A DNA stretch of 64,000 bases from Blastocatellia bacterium (GCA_016705245.1 JADIYM010000004.1:124001-188000), one strand, 5' to 3'. Counted from the stretch's first letter, positions 42,849 through 51,641 are shown. Notes: generated by a model from the sequence alone, not told the origin. Made by a program: numbers and translations.

Positions 42849-44255
42849 GTGGACTCGACCGACACCGCACCGCGGCGCTCACCGTCACGACAGGCCCGCG
42901 TGCTCAGGATCCGCAAGGCCGTGCTCGTACTTCTGTCGATCTGGATTACCGTCATCGTGCTGCTGCCGATCGGCTGGATGATCATGATCGCCTTCAAGCG
43001 GGAGGGACAGGCGCTCAAGTTCCAGTTCGTGCCGGTCACGAACCAGCGCAGTATCGCCCACGCATTCGAGGTCGGGGACGCGCCCTCCGTGACCCTCGAG
43101 TACCGCGACGCCGCAGCCCAGCAGGTCACTGTCGTCGGAGAACTGACGGGCGACGAGCCGGTGCCGATGCTCCGCGACGGCGCGCTCTTCCGCGTCGTGC
43201 TGACCGGCGTGGCGGCGGGGAGACGGACGTACCACTTCGTTGTCGACAACACCACGCGGCCCGATCCGCGCGCGACCGAGACGACGACACTGGGAGAGTC
43301 AGTCATCGAGGTCGCGGCAGACCGCAACTCGTCGAATGGACCGCTCGACGTCTCGATCACGACCCGGCTTCTCGAGCAGAAGACGTCACTCTCTTTTCGA
43401 GCGCCGGACGCGACGAACGTCATCGCCACGATCGATGGAGATGCGGGCCAAACCGTGTCGCTCACTCCAGGACCCGAGGGTACCTGGCACGCGGACGTGA
43501 GTGGCCTTCTGCCTGGATCGCACAACGTGGAGTTCCTCAAGGAGCGCACGTTCTGGACCGCCCTGGGCGACATTTACACGACGAACAACTTCAGCGAGGT
43601 CCTTTTCAACAAGGACTTCCCTTTCATCCGGTTCTTCTTCAACAGTCTGGTCGTCGCCACGTCAGCTGGAATCATCACGGTGATCCTGTGCACGTTTGCC
43701 GGATATGCGTTCGCGAAGAAGCAGTTCCCGGGTCGCGACACGATCTTCTACGTGCTGCTCGCCTCGATGCTCGTGCCCGGCCTGATTCTCGTCGTGCCGC
43801 AGTTCGCGCTCGTCAGCGAGTTCGGGTGGATAAACACTTACCAGGGAATGGTCCTCCCGCACGTGGCGAATATCTTCGGCCTCTTCCTGATGCGACAGTA
43901 CATCGAGACGATTCCCGATTCCCTGCTCGAGGCCGCCCGCATCGACGGCGCGAGCGAATGGCAGGTCTTCCGCATTGCGATCGTTCCGCTGGCGATGCCG
44001 ATCATCATCACGCTGTTCCTGATCACGTTCGTGTCCCAGTGGTCGAACTTCCTCTGGCAGTTCATCACGAACACGCCAGATTCGCCGCTCCGGACCCTGC
44101 CCGTCGGTCTCAACCTGTTCAAGGGCCAATACGACATCAAGTGGGAGCTCATCATGGCGGGCGCCTGCTTCTCGATCATTCCCGTCGCGATCATCTTCGC
44201 GCTCACGCAGCGCTACTTCATCCAGGGCATGACGAGCGGAGCGGTGAAGGAGTAG
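42849..44255 (+). CDS. Sugar ABC transporter permease, MalG family, with a large periplasmic starch-binding-like insert
   Basis: The 468-residue product is about 190 residues longer than usual MalG proteins (near 280). TM1 is at 24-48 (AVLVLLSIWITVIVLLPIGW). Residues about 62-240 form an inserted extracytoplasmic region with a CBM48-like pattern (VTVVGELTGDEPVPMLRDG ... GRRTYHFVVDNTTRPDP) and a second E-set-like segment (LSFRAPDATNVIATIDGD ... GTWHADVSGLLPG). The usual sequence resumes at TTNNFSEVLFNK, FFFNSLVVATSAGI, and the EAA loop PDSLLEAARIDGASEWQVF. The start is GTG 42849 with AGGAGGG overlapping the previous stop. The insert may bind glucan or the solute-binding protein, analogous to the MalF P2 loop in E. 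coli. Confidence 0.88.
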   Translation: MDSTDTAPRRSPSRQARVLRIRKAVLVLLSIWITVIVLLPIGWMIMIAFKREGQALKFQFVPVTNQRSIAHAFEVGDAPSVTLEYRDAAAQQVTVVGELTGDEPVPMLRDGALFRVVLTGVAAGRRTYHFVVDNTTRPDPRATETTTLGESVIEVAADRNSSNGPLDVSITTRLLEQKTSLSFRAPDATNVIATIDGDAGQTVSLTPGPEGTWHADVSGLLPGSHNVEFLKERTFWTALGDIYTTNNFSEVLFNKDFPFIRFFFNSLVVATSAGIITVILCTFAGYAFAKKQFPGRDTIFYVLLASMLVPGLILVVPQFALVSEFGWINTYQGMVLPHVANIFGLFLMRQYIETIPDSLLEAARIDGASEWQVFRIAIVPLAMPIIITLFLITFVSQWSNFLWQFITNTPDSPLRTLPVGLNLFKGQYDIKWELIMAGACFSIIPVAIIFALTQRYFIQGMTSGAVKE

Positions 44256-44261
44256 CCCACG

Positions 44262-45603
44262 ATGCGTAACCGTTTCCTGACCGCCGTGCTGATTGCGACC
44301 CTGCTGGCTGCGGGTGTGAGTTGCTCGAAACGGCCGTCGATCGATGCGTCGGGGGTGCGGACAGTCACGATCTGGGAGACGTACAACGCTCAGGAACACG
44401 AGGTTTTTGAGTCCTTCGCCCGCGACTACGAGCGCGAACTGACGGCCCGCACCGGCGAGAAAGTCCGCCTCAAGGTCGAACGCGTACCGTACGAGGGACT
44501 GCTGCCGAAGCTGAAATATGCCGCGATCACCGGAACCGCGCCGGACGTCTGCCGAGTCGACAACGCGTGGGTGCTGACGCTCGCGTATGGCAAGGCGGTC
44601 GTGCCGCTCGACACGTTGCCAACCTTCGGCACCACTCTCGACGAGGAAGCCGCGAAGTACGTTCCGGCGGCGATTGCAACGAACATCATCGAGGTTCCCG
44701 ACGCCAGCGGCGTCTGGAGCCGGCACCTCTTCGGGTTGCCGGACCAGACCAACTGCGCGGCGCTCTTCTGGAACAAGGGCCTGTTCGCGGCGAGCGCCGA
44801 GCAGCTCAGACGCGAGGGGCTCGATCCCGAGCGCGCACCGGCGACGTGGGACGAGTTCGTCCGGTACTCGAAGGTCCTCACCATTCCCGAGAAGAAGCAG
44901 TTCGGATTCGGTATGTTTGCCACTCTCTGGTGGGTCATGCCGTTCCTGAACTCGTTCGGCGCGCGGTTCACGCGGACGGACGAGAACGGTAAAGTCGCGT
45001 GCGGGTTCTCCGATCCCGAAGCCATCGAGGCCTTCAAGTTCATCGTGTCGCTCTATCGCGATCACCGCGTCGAGGCCGGCGCGTGGCAGACCGGATCGAT
45101 CAACCCGGAGCAGGGCTTCCTTAACGGGAAATACGCGATGATCCTGACCGGTCCCTGGAACCTGAAGCGGTTCGAAGGAATCGACTTCGGGGGTGTCGCT
45201 CGTGCCGTCGGGTCCGGCCGGTACGTCCTCGAACGTCGGCGGGTCGAACATGGTCGTCTTCAGGTCGTCGACGAACGCGGATACCGCGCTCGATTTCCTC
45301 AGATGGTTCACGTCGCGCGACATGCAGTTGCGATGGGCGCGTGAGCTCGGCCAGATTCCGGTGAATCGTGAAGCTTTCGAGGAGTCGGCAAGGACCGCGG
45401 GACCGCCACTCGGGGTTTTCCTCGAGCAACTAAGGACGGCAAAGCCGCTGCAGCAGGTTCCGAAGATGGATCAGATCGAGGACCGTGTCATCAACCCGGC
45501 GCTCGAGCTCGCACTCAAGGGCCAGTCGACACCGGAAGAGATCATGCGTGAGGCCTGCCGGCGAATCGACGAGGACTATCTCTCAATCATCAATGAACGG
45601 TGA
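44262..45603 (+). CDS. Sugar ABC transporter solute-binding lipoprotein (MalE-like), frameshifted
   Basis: The product starts with a lipoprotein signal ending AGVSC. It continues VTIWETYNAQEHEVF, LPKLKYAAITGTAPDVCRVDNAW, LFGLPDQTNCAALFWNKGLF, ATWDEFVRYSKVL, NGKYAMILTGPWNLKRF. After FEGIDFG the frame is lost at a run of five G (45189-45193); removal of one G leads into VSLVPSGPAGTSSNVGGSNMVVF, DFLRWFTSRDMQLRW, LGQIPVNREAFE and the end at 45603. An intact protein would be about 446 residues. It would deliver maltodextrin-like sugars to the MalF/MalG/MalK complex. It follows the malG-like gene by 6 bases. A homopolymer indel is a typical sequencing error, so it may be intact in the organism. Confidence 0.87.
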
Positions 45604-45604
45604 G

Positions 45605-45710
45605 GGAGAGTGGACAGGAATGAAGGGTTCTCGGGATTGACGGGAATGACGGCGTCGCCCGATCGTCGTATCCTGTCAATCGTGAGAATCCTGAAATCCT
45701 GTCTGCTCTC
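45605..45710. repeat. Hairpin repeat, family A, copy 4 (inside a gene 5' end)
   Basis: Arms GAGAGTGGACAGGAATGAAG... and ...ATCCTGAAATCCTGTCTGCTCTCC, degenerate relative to other copies. It spans the 5' end of the following GH13 gene and encodes its N-terminal and early signal-peptide residues. Confidence 0.8.
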
Positions 45711-47535
45711 CGGTCTGCTCGTTCTCTCGCTGGCGGCGGTGCCGGTGCAGTCCGGACAGGGCGCTCCGTCCATCGAGAAGGTCGATCCGCCGAGCTGGTT
45801 CGTCGGCCATTCGCGCAACCAGATCACGTTGCTCGCCCGCGGCTCGAATCTGGCCGGAGCCTCGGTTGTCTCGGCTACGGATGGCGTGACGGTGACGGGA
45901 TCTCGGACAAATTCGACCGGACGATGGCTGTTCGTCGACGTCACGATTGACGACAACGCAGTGGCCGGGCCGGTTTCACTCGAAGTCAACACGAACGGTG
46001 GCGCGGTCGAGACTGGAATCGAGCTCATTCCGCGCCTGGATCCGACCGGCCGTTTCGGCGGCATCACGCCCGACGACGTCGTCTACCTGCTCATGCCGGA
46101 CCGCTTTTCGAACGGCGACGTCGCGAACGATGCTCCGCCCGGCTCGGTGCCGGCGAACCGCTCGCAGCAGTTCGCGTATCACGGGGGCGACCTGGAGGGC
46201 GTCATCGACCGGCTACCGTACCTTGCCGATCTGGGTGTCACGGCCGTCTGGCTGAATCCGATCTACGACAACAATGACCGCGGAAACGACTACCACGGAT
46301 ACGGCGCGACGGACTTCTACGACGTCGAGGAGCACCTCGGAACTGTTGCGACGTTTCGCGAGCTCGTCGACGCGGCGCACGCCGTCGGAATCAAGGTCGT
46401 CCAGGACCAGGTGGCGAATCACTGCGGACCGGACCATCCGTGGCTGCCGGTTACGCCGACGCCGACCTGGTTCAACGGCACAGTCTCGTCGCACCTCAAC
46501 AACGTCTACGACATCGCCTCGGTGGTCCAGCAGGGAGCCGATCCCGCGCGACGGAAGGCAACGCTCGAGGGCTGGTTCGCGAACTTCCTGCCGGACATGA
46601 ACCAGAAGGATCCCGAAGTCGCGACCTACCTCACGCAAAACACGCTGTGGTGGATCGAAATGACTGGGCTCGACGCGATTCGCCAGGATACGTTCCCGTA
46701 CGTCCCCCGAACCTACTGGGCCGACTGGATGGACGCGATCAAGGCAGAGCACCCGAACTTCGCGGTCGTCGGCGAGGTCTTCGACGGGAGCCCCGTGAAC
46801 GTCGCGTTCTTCCAGGGCGGCGAGGCGCGATACGACGGTGTGGACTCGAAGCTCGATACCGTCTTCGACTTCCCGCTCCATTTTCGAATCGTCTCCACGT
46901 TCGCGCAGGGTGACGAAGCCTTCGCGCTGCGCGACGTGCTTGGCGCCGACACGCTTTATGTGCGGCCCGAGGTGCTCGTTCCCTTTCTCGGCAACCACGA
47001 CCTCCAGCGCTTCGCCACGATCGCAGGCGGCGACATGAAAAAGCTGCGCCTGGCGCAGACGTTTCTGCTGACGACCCGCGGAACGCCGCAACTCTACTAC
47101 GGAGACGAGATCGCGATGACGGGCGGCAACGATCCCGACAACCGCCGGGACTTCCCGGGTGGATTTCCGGGCGACCCGCGCGACGCCTTCAGTCCCGGAG
47201 GTCGATCGAAGAAGCAGGCCGCAGTCTTCGATCACGTCCGGCGCGTTCTGGCAGCGCGGGCGGCCCACGCTGCCTTGCGGGGCCCGTCGACGAGCTTCCA
47301 GCTCGCCAACGAAACGGTAATCGCGTACGTGCGCGAGAACGGGACGGATCGTGCCCTAGTCGTCCTCAACACCGGCCCGGCCAGCGCGCGCCCAAACATT
47401 CCGGTCTCGGACTTCTTTGCCGACGGCGTCGCGCTGACCGATGCACTCGGATCGGGTGCCGGTGGAACTGTCGCGGCCGGCTCGATAAAGCTGAAGCTGA
47501 AGTCAAAGTCGGGCGTCATCCTGGTAGCGCAGTAG
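45610..47535 (+). CDS. Secreted GH13 cyclomaltodextrinase/neopullulanase-like enzyme
   Basis: The product, up to 641 residues, has a signal peptide (CLLSGLLVLSLAAVPVQSGQ), an N-terminal cyclomaltodextrinase-type E-set domain (VDPPSWFVGHSRNQITLLARG) and a GH13 barrel: VVQDQVANHCG (I), GLDAIRQDTFPYV with nucleophile Asp (II), VVGEVFDGSPV with Glu (III), FLGNHDLQRF with Asp (IV), and GTPQLYYGDEI. The C-terminal beta-domain ends KSGVILVAQ. It should degrade cyclodextrins, maltodextrins or pullulan outside the cytoplasm, feeding the ABC importer encoded just upstream (6-base gap). The start is uncertain: GTG 45610 with GAGG upstream, ATG 45646 or GTG 45682 all keep the signal; family A repeat DNA encodes this part. 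Confidence 0.9.
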   Translation: MDRNEGFSGLTGMTASPDRRILSIVRILKSCLLSGLLVLSLAAVPVQSGQGAPSIEKVDPPSWFVGHSRNQITLLARGSNLAGASVVSATDGVTVTGSRTNSTGRWLFVDVTIDDNAVAGPVSLEVNTNGGAVETGIELIPRLDPTGRFGGITPDDVVYLLMPDRFSNGDVANDAPPGSVPANRSQQFAYHGGDLEGVIDRLPYLADLGVTAVWLNPIYDNNDRGNDYHGYGATDFYDVEEHLGTVATFRELVDAAHAVGIKVVQDQVANHCGPDHPWLPVTPTPTWFNGTVSSHLNNVYDIASVVQQGADPARRKATLEGWFANFLPDMNQKDPEVATYLTQNTLWWIEMTGLDAIRQDTFPYVPRTYWADWMDAIKAEHPNFAVVGEVFDGSPVNVAFFQGGEARYDGVDSKLDTVFDFPLHFRIVSTFAQGDEAFALRDVLGADTLYVRPEVLVPFLGNHDLQRFATIAGGDMKKLRLAQTFLLTTRGTPQLYYGDEIAMTGGNDPDNRRDFPGGFPGDPRDAFSPGGRSKKQAAVFDHVRRVLAARAAHAALRGPSTSFQLANETVIAYVRENGTDRALVVLNTGPASARPNIPVSDFFADGVALTDALGSGAGGTVAAGSIKLKLKSKSGVILVAQ

Positions 47536-47544
47536 TAGCCTTGG

Positions 47545-47645
47545 TCTCTGGCGTCTTTGCGTCTTCCTTTGCGACTTTGCGAGAACTTCTTCGAAGGCTT
47601 GAAGAGTTTCTCGCAAAGGCGCAATGGAGGACGCAAAGACGCCAG
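47545..47645. repeat. Intergenic hairpin repeat, family C, copy 1
   Basis: Arms GGCGTCTTTGCGTCTTCC... and ...ACGCAAAGACGCC, with GCGAGAAC/TTCTCGC in the core. It follows the GH13 stop. TGACCCACTACCC is 12 bases after it at 47658-47670, as also occurs after copy 3. Confidence 0.85.
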
Positions 47646-47759
47646 ACGAAGTCAGATTGACCCACTACCCAGAATTGACATTGCCGGTGGTTTGCCGGAT
47701 CGTGTGACCACGCTAGGACCTCCCGGCGTCGTTCGATCTCATACTCGGATTCTCGAGAC

Positions 47760-48257
47760 ATGCTTCAGAAAAAGATCTGCATGCTGGGTGCGTTTGCTGT
47801 CGGCAAGACGAGCCTCGTCAGCCGTTACGTCACCTCTATGTTCTCCGAAAAGTACCTGTCGACGGTCGGAGTGAAAATCGACAAGAAGACGCTTGTGGTC
47901 GGCGACGAGACGGTGATGCTCATGCTGTGGGACATCTACGGTGAGGACTCGATGCAGAAGGTGCAGATGTCCTATCTGAAGGGTGCCTCCGGCTATCTGC
48001 TCGTGGCAGACGCAACGCGACGCGAAACGCTCGACAAGGCGGCGTCGCTCCACGAGCGTGCGCGCGAGGTGACGGGCGACGTTCCGTTCCTGCTCGTCGT
48101 GAACAAGTCGGACCTCGTGGCCCAGTGCGAGATCGACGACGCGGCGCTTCAACCTCTCTTGAACCAGGGCTGGTCGGTGCTGCGGGGCAGCGCGAAGACT
48201 GGCCTGGGCGTTGAAGAGGCTTTTTCTTCGCTGACTCAGCGGATGGTCGGAGGCTGA
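47760..48257 (+). CDS. Bacterial Ras/Rab-like small GTPase
   Basis: The 165-residue protein has all G motifs: GAFAVGKT (G1, 10-17), a Thr-containing switch I (STVGVKI), DIYG (G3, 58-61) followed by Glu rather than the Ras Gln, NKSD (G4, 115-118) and SAK (G5, 144-146). The length matches a minimal GTPase domain. No lipid-anchor motif is visible. Such proteins pair with downstream regulatory genes in many bacteria; here the stop is followed immediately by the ATG of a PAS/cyclase-like protein, so the two form an operon and probably a switch-effector pair. Confidence 0.9.
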   Translation: MLQKKICMLGAFAVGKTSLVSRYVTSMFSEKYLSTVGVKIDKKTLVVGDETVMLMLWDIYGEDSMQKVQMSYLKGASGYLLVADATRRETLDKAASLHERAREVTGDVPFLLVVNKSDLVAQCEIDDAALQPLLNQGWSVLRGSAKTGLGVEEAFSSLTQRMVGG

Positions 48258-49232
48258 ATGGCCGAAACTCCCCGCATCGTTCTCGACTATCTCGCAGCGC
48301 TCGTTCTCGAGACGCGATCCCCGGCGTACATTCGGGTTGATGGCCTCGGAGGGATTCTCGGTTGGGGAGGCGACACGCCGGCATACCGCCTGCCGTCGCT
48401 TGCCGAGGGCGAACCCGTGGGACTCGTGCTGTCGGCGGTCGACGGTCTCATTCCGCACACGGGCGAACCGATTCGACTTCCTGCCGTCGAGTTGAATTCC
48501 GGCCAGTTCGTCGACGTGCACGTCTTCGGCGGCGACGATCACACATGGGTCCTGCTGACCGACGCGACGCTCGAGACGATGCAGCAGGCGATGCTCCAGC
48601 AGCGACTGAACGAGGTGAACCTCATCCGCGGATGGCACGCCCGTGCCGCCGACGATCAGATCACGCGCAGCGAGGCCGGAGAGCTCATCAGTGAACTACC
48701 GGCATTCACCGAGGAAGGCGAACGCCTCGAGGTCTCCGTACTTCAGCTCTACTTCGCTCTGCCGCAGCACTCGGGGCCTGTGCTGGCAACGGACGACCTC
48801 GATCCGCTCGGGCGCGTGCTTAGAGCGGCGACGGAGGTTATTACGCACGAGTCCGGATATGTCACGTCGATGGCACAGGATTCACTGGTGGCGATGTTCG
48901 GAGTGCTGCCGACCGGGTCCAGTCCGCAGATTCACGCGATACGCGCCGCGCGCGACGCTGTTGCGGCCGTGCGCGAGGCCGGAAGTATTGGAGGCGAGAA
49001 CGGGTCCGTTGCAGCGGGAATCTCGTCTGGCTTCGTCTCCGTCGGGCTCGTGAACGTGGCAGGCAGTCGCGTTTTCGTGGCTGTCGGCCCCAGTCTCGAG
49101 GCCGCCGGGAACCTGGCTAGATCAGCGGACTCGGGAACGGTGCTCGTGGACGTCGCGACGCTCAAGGTCGCAGGCGACGCCGGCGCTGGATTCAAGTCGT
49201 CCGGCGAGGCCTACGCACTCGACCTGAACTAG
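48258..49232 (+). CDS. PAS-like plus degenerate class III cyclase-homology protein, GTPase partner
   Basis: The 324-residue protein has an N-terminal PAS-like sensor (YIRVDGLGGILGWGGD ... FVDVHVFGGDDHTWVLLTD, about 15-110), a helical linker (LETMQQAMLQQRLNEVNLIRGW) and a C-terminal cyclase-homology domain: ERLEVSVLQLYFALPQH, VITHESGYVTSMAQDSLVAMFGV, AGISSGFVSVGLVNVAGSR, VAVGPSLEAAGNLARSADSG. The usual metal-binding Asp of the first strand (FADxxG) is not seen, so it is probably inactive and serves as a binding module. The ATG directly follows the GTPase stop. Function is inferred from the pairing: GTPase state controlling, or being controlled by, a signalling protein. Confidence 0.75.
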   Translation: MAETPRIVLDYLAALVLETRSPAYIRVDGLGGILGWGGDTPAYRLPSLAEGEPVGLVLSAVDGLIPHTGEPIRLPAVELNSGQFVDVHVFGGDDHTWVLLTDATLETMQQAMLQQRLNEVNLIRGWHARAADDQITRSEAGELISELPAFTEEGERLEVSVLQLYFALPQHSGPVLATDDLDPLGRVLRAATEVITHESGYVTSMAQDSLVAMFGVLPTGSSPQIHAIRAARDAVAAVREAGSIGGENGSVAAGISSGFVSVGLVNVAGSRVFVAVGPSLEAAGNLARSADSGTVLVDVATLKVAGDAGAGFKSSGEAYALDLN

Positions 49233-49243
49233 CCTCTCGAGTG

Positions 49244-49345
49244 CAATGCGCGAAGCGCTTCCTGCGCGCTCTCCGTGCCTCTGTGCTCTTTGTATGCCAA
49301 CGGCAATACCGTGGGCATACGGAGAGCACAGAGACTCACGCCCGG
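49244..49345. repeat. Mosaic intergenic repeat: family E fragment plus hairpin with family B-like arms
   Basis: AATGCGCGAAGCGCTT (family E arm end) at 49245-49260 is followed by CTCTCCGTGCCTCTGTGCTC and its complement around GTATGCC...GGCATAC. The core differs from family B, but the outer units match. It lies between the convergent cyclase-like and nucleoside transporter genes. Confidence 0.7.
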
Positions 49346-49358
49346 CACTCGAGTCGAC

Positions 49359-50609
49359 CTACAGCAGCACCCCCGCGATGCAGGCGGTCATGAAGCACGC
49401 CAGCGATCCTGCGATCATCGCTCGCAATCCGATCTTCGCCAGATCGCTGCGCCGATCGGGTGAGATCCCGCCGATCCCTCCGATCTGGATACCGATCGAA
49501 CCGAAGTTCGAAAACCCGCACAGCGCATACGTCGCGATCGTCGCAGCCCGATCCGAGATGACCTGACCGCCCGGAATCATCTCCGGATTCGCCGCAACCG
49601 CCTTCGTCGTCTCGAGCATCTTCGCGAGATCGGCGTACGCGATGAACTCGTTGAGCGCCGTCTTCTTCCCGAGCAGGACGCCGACCGTTCCGCATTCGGC
49701 CCACGGCACTCCCATCAGCCACGCCACGGGCGCAAGCAGGTAAGAGAAGATCCACTCGAGCGAAAGCTGCGGCAATCCGAAGAGTCCCCCGCCCCAGCCG
49801 AGGATCGCGTTGAAGAGGGCGAGAAGCGCCAGGAAGGCAATCATCATCGCCGCGACGTTCAGCACGAGCCGCATGCCATCGACCGCGCCATTCGCGGCCG
49901 CCTCGATCGCGTTTCCGGTCTCGGTCTCGACTTTCACCGAGACCGTGCCGGCGGTTACCGACTCTTCGGTCTCCGGATAGAGGAGCTTCGAGATCGCCAG
50001 CGCGGCCGGTGCCGACATGACCGACGCGGCGATCAGGTGCTGTGCCGAAACGCCGAACGAGATGTAGGCGGCCATCACGCCGCCGGCAATCGTGGCGAAG
50101 CCCCCCGTCATCACGGCGTGCAGCTCCGACATCGTCATCGACGAAACGTACGGCTTGATGAGCAGCGGCGCTTCGGTCTGGCCGACGAAGATGTTGGCCG
50201 CGGCCGAGAGCGACTCGGCGCCCGACGTCCCCATTGTTTTCATCATCGTCCAGGCGACGAACTCGACGATCTTCTGCAGGACGCCGAAGTGGTACATCAC
50301 CGAAATGAACGCCGAAAAGAAGATGATCGTCGGCAGGACCTTGAACGCGAAGAAGAAGTCAGTGAACTTGTCGCCGAAGACAAACTTCGCGCCGGCGTCC
50401 GAGAAGTTGAGGAACATCGTGGTCAGGTCGCCGAGCCACCTGAAGACCTCGAATCCCACCGCTGTCCTCAGCACGATGACCGCAAGCACGATCTGCAGCG
50501 CGACACCCCAGATGACCGGGCGCCATTTCACGGCCTTCCGATTCGTCGAGAAGGCGTAGGCGAGCGCCACGAACACAATGAGACCAAAGGCGGAGACCAC
50601 CCGCTCCAT
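49359..50609 (-). CDS. nupC: Concentrative nucleoside transporter (NupC/CNT family)
   Basis: The 416-residue product has 8-10 hydrophobic segments and CNT motifs: VFGDKFTDFFFAFKVLP, IIFFSAFISVMYHFG, GTSGAESLSAAANIFVGQTEAP, LIKPYVSSMTMSELHAVMTGGFATIAGG, and LNEFIAYADLAKM with CGFSNFGSIGIQIGG near the C-terminus. These define nucleoside:proton or sodium symporters; thymidine kinase in this window would use its product. The ATG at 50609 has GGAAGG 4 bases upstream, which decides against the longer upstream reading. Confidence 0.93.
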   Translation of the reverse strand: MERVVSAFGLIVFVALAYAFSTNRKAVKWRPVIWGVALQIVLAVIVLRTAVGFEVFRWLGDLTTMFLNFSDAGAKFVFGDKFTDFFFAFKVLPTIIFFSAFISVMYHFGVLQKIVEFVAWTMMKTMGTSGAESLSAAANIFVGQTEAPLLIKPYVSSMTMSELHAVMTGGFATIAGGVMAAYISFGVSAQHLIAASVMSAPAALAISKLLYPETEESVTAGTVSVKVETETGNAIEAAANGAVDGMRLVLNVAAMMIAFLALLALFNAILGWGGGLFGLPQLSLEWIFSYLLAPVAWLMGVPWAECGTVGVLLGKKTALNEFIAYADLAKMLETTKAVAANPEMIPGGQVISDRAATIATYALCGFSNFGSIGIQIGGIGGISPDRRSDLAKIGLRAMIAGSLACFMTACIAGVLL

Positions 50610-50863
50610 AGCACCTTCCTTGTCGTGTCGAGGGATTTGCGCGCGGATCCGGCGCGCGCCGAACGGCGCAGCATTGCATGGACGCCCCGCAATCGCCAAG
50701 TCCGTTGCCGAGACGATTTCGGCCGGCCTCGCATCCTTTCCGGATCGCCCGGCATCCCATGCGCGCCGGAACGCAGCACCGATCGCGACACCGACCGACA
50801 TTGAGCGGCGGCCTCGCCAGCGGTGCTACACTTTCGGAAGGTCGGGTTGAGGAGGATCACAGG

Positions 50864-51217
50864 TTGGCAATCGACAGAATCATTGGAAGGACAACGTGGG
50901 ATCGGGTTCGTTTCGTCATCAGCGTCGGAATGGACGTGCTAGGCAGCAGCAGCTACCTCGGGTACCTGCTCGGCCCCGGCGCAGCCGCGACCGAGGGCTC
51001 GGACGTAGCGTTCGCCCCGATCCAGTCTGTGTACCTTCTGCTCGCCTATCATCGCTGGGATTCGATCCCCGCTGCGATCGGCGGCGGCCTCGAGGAACTG
51101 CTTCCGGGGACGGACATCATTCCGTCGTGCACGATGTACCACATCTACGTCATGCGTCAGCGTTACGCGGAGGAGCCGCAGCAGCCGCAGCTCCCCGCCG
51201 CTACACCGGCGAAGTGA
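50864..51217 (+). CDS. Small hydrophobic protein of unknown function
   Basis: A TTG at 50864, with GGAGGA about 8 bases upstream, starts a 117-residue protein: FVISVGMDVLGSSSYLGYLLGP, FAPIQSVYLLLAYHRWDSIPAAIGGGLEELLPGTDIIPS and a polar C-terminal tail. One or two helices may be membrane-associated. It is unlike any family I know. It precedes the truncated haemoglobin by 4 bases, so the two are translationally coupled and may function together. Confidence 0.6.
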   Translation: MAIDRIIGRTTWDRVRFVISVGMDVLGSSSYLGYLLGPGAAATEGSDVAFAPIQSVYLLLAYHRWDSIPAAIGGGLEELLPGTDIIPSCTMYHIYVMRQRYAEEPQQPQLPAATPAK

Positions 51218-51221
51218 CTGC

Positions 51222-51632
51222 GTGAGCGATCAGACTTCGGTCGAGGCTACGACGCCGTACGATCAGTTCGGGGGCGCGGATGCTGTCCGCGCCCTCGTTG
51301 ATCGCTTCTACGACCTGATGGATTCGGATCCGGCGTATGCCGGCATCCGGTCTCTCCACGCGGCGAGCCTCTCCGGCTCTCGAGAGAAGCTCCACCTATT
51401 CCTCTGCGGATGGCTCGGCGGGCCGCCGCTGTACGTCGAGCGGTACGGACATCCGAGATTGCGCGCGCGGCACCTTCCGTTTCCGATCGGGGTCAGTGAA
51501 CGCGATCAGTGGTTATCGTGCATGAAGCGCGCGCTGGCCGATGCGGACATCGACGACGCGTTGCGGCGCCACCTGGAAGGCGCGTTCGCCCGCACTGCGG
51601 ATCACATGCGGAACGCCGACATCCAGGGCTGA
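51222..51632 (+). CDS. Group II truncated haemoglobin
   Basis: The 136-residue protein begins GTG 51222 and shows the trHb pattern: YDQFGGADAVRALVDRFYDLM, IRSLHAASLSGSREKLHLFLCGWLGGPPLYVERYGHPRLRARHLPFPI with the proximal His (ARHLPF) and a Trp-rich C-terminal half (DQWLSCMKRAL). The WLGGP and RYGHPRLR segments place it in group II. Such globins bind oxygen or nitric oxide and peroxide. It follows a small hydrophobic protein gene by 4 bases. Confidence 0.93.
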   Translation: MSDQTSVEATTPYDQFGGADAVRALVDRFYDLMDSDPAYAGIRSLHAASLSGSREKLHLFLCGWLGGPPLYVERYGHPRLRARHLPFPIGVSERDQWLSCMKRALADADIDDALRRHLEGAFARTADHMRNADIQG

Positions 51633-51641
51633 TCCCGAGTA

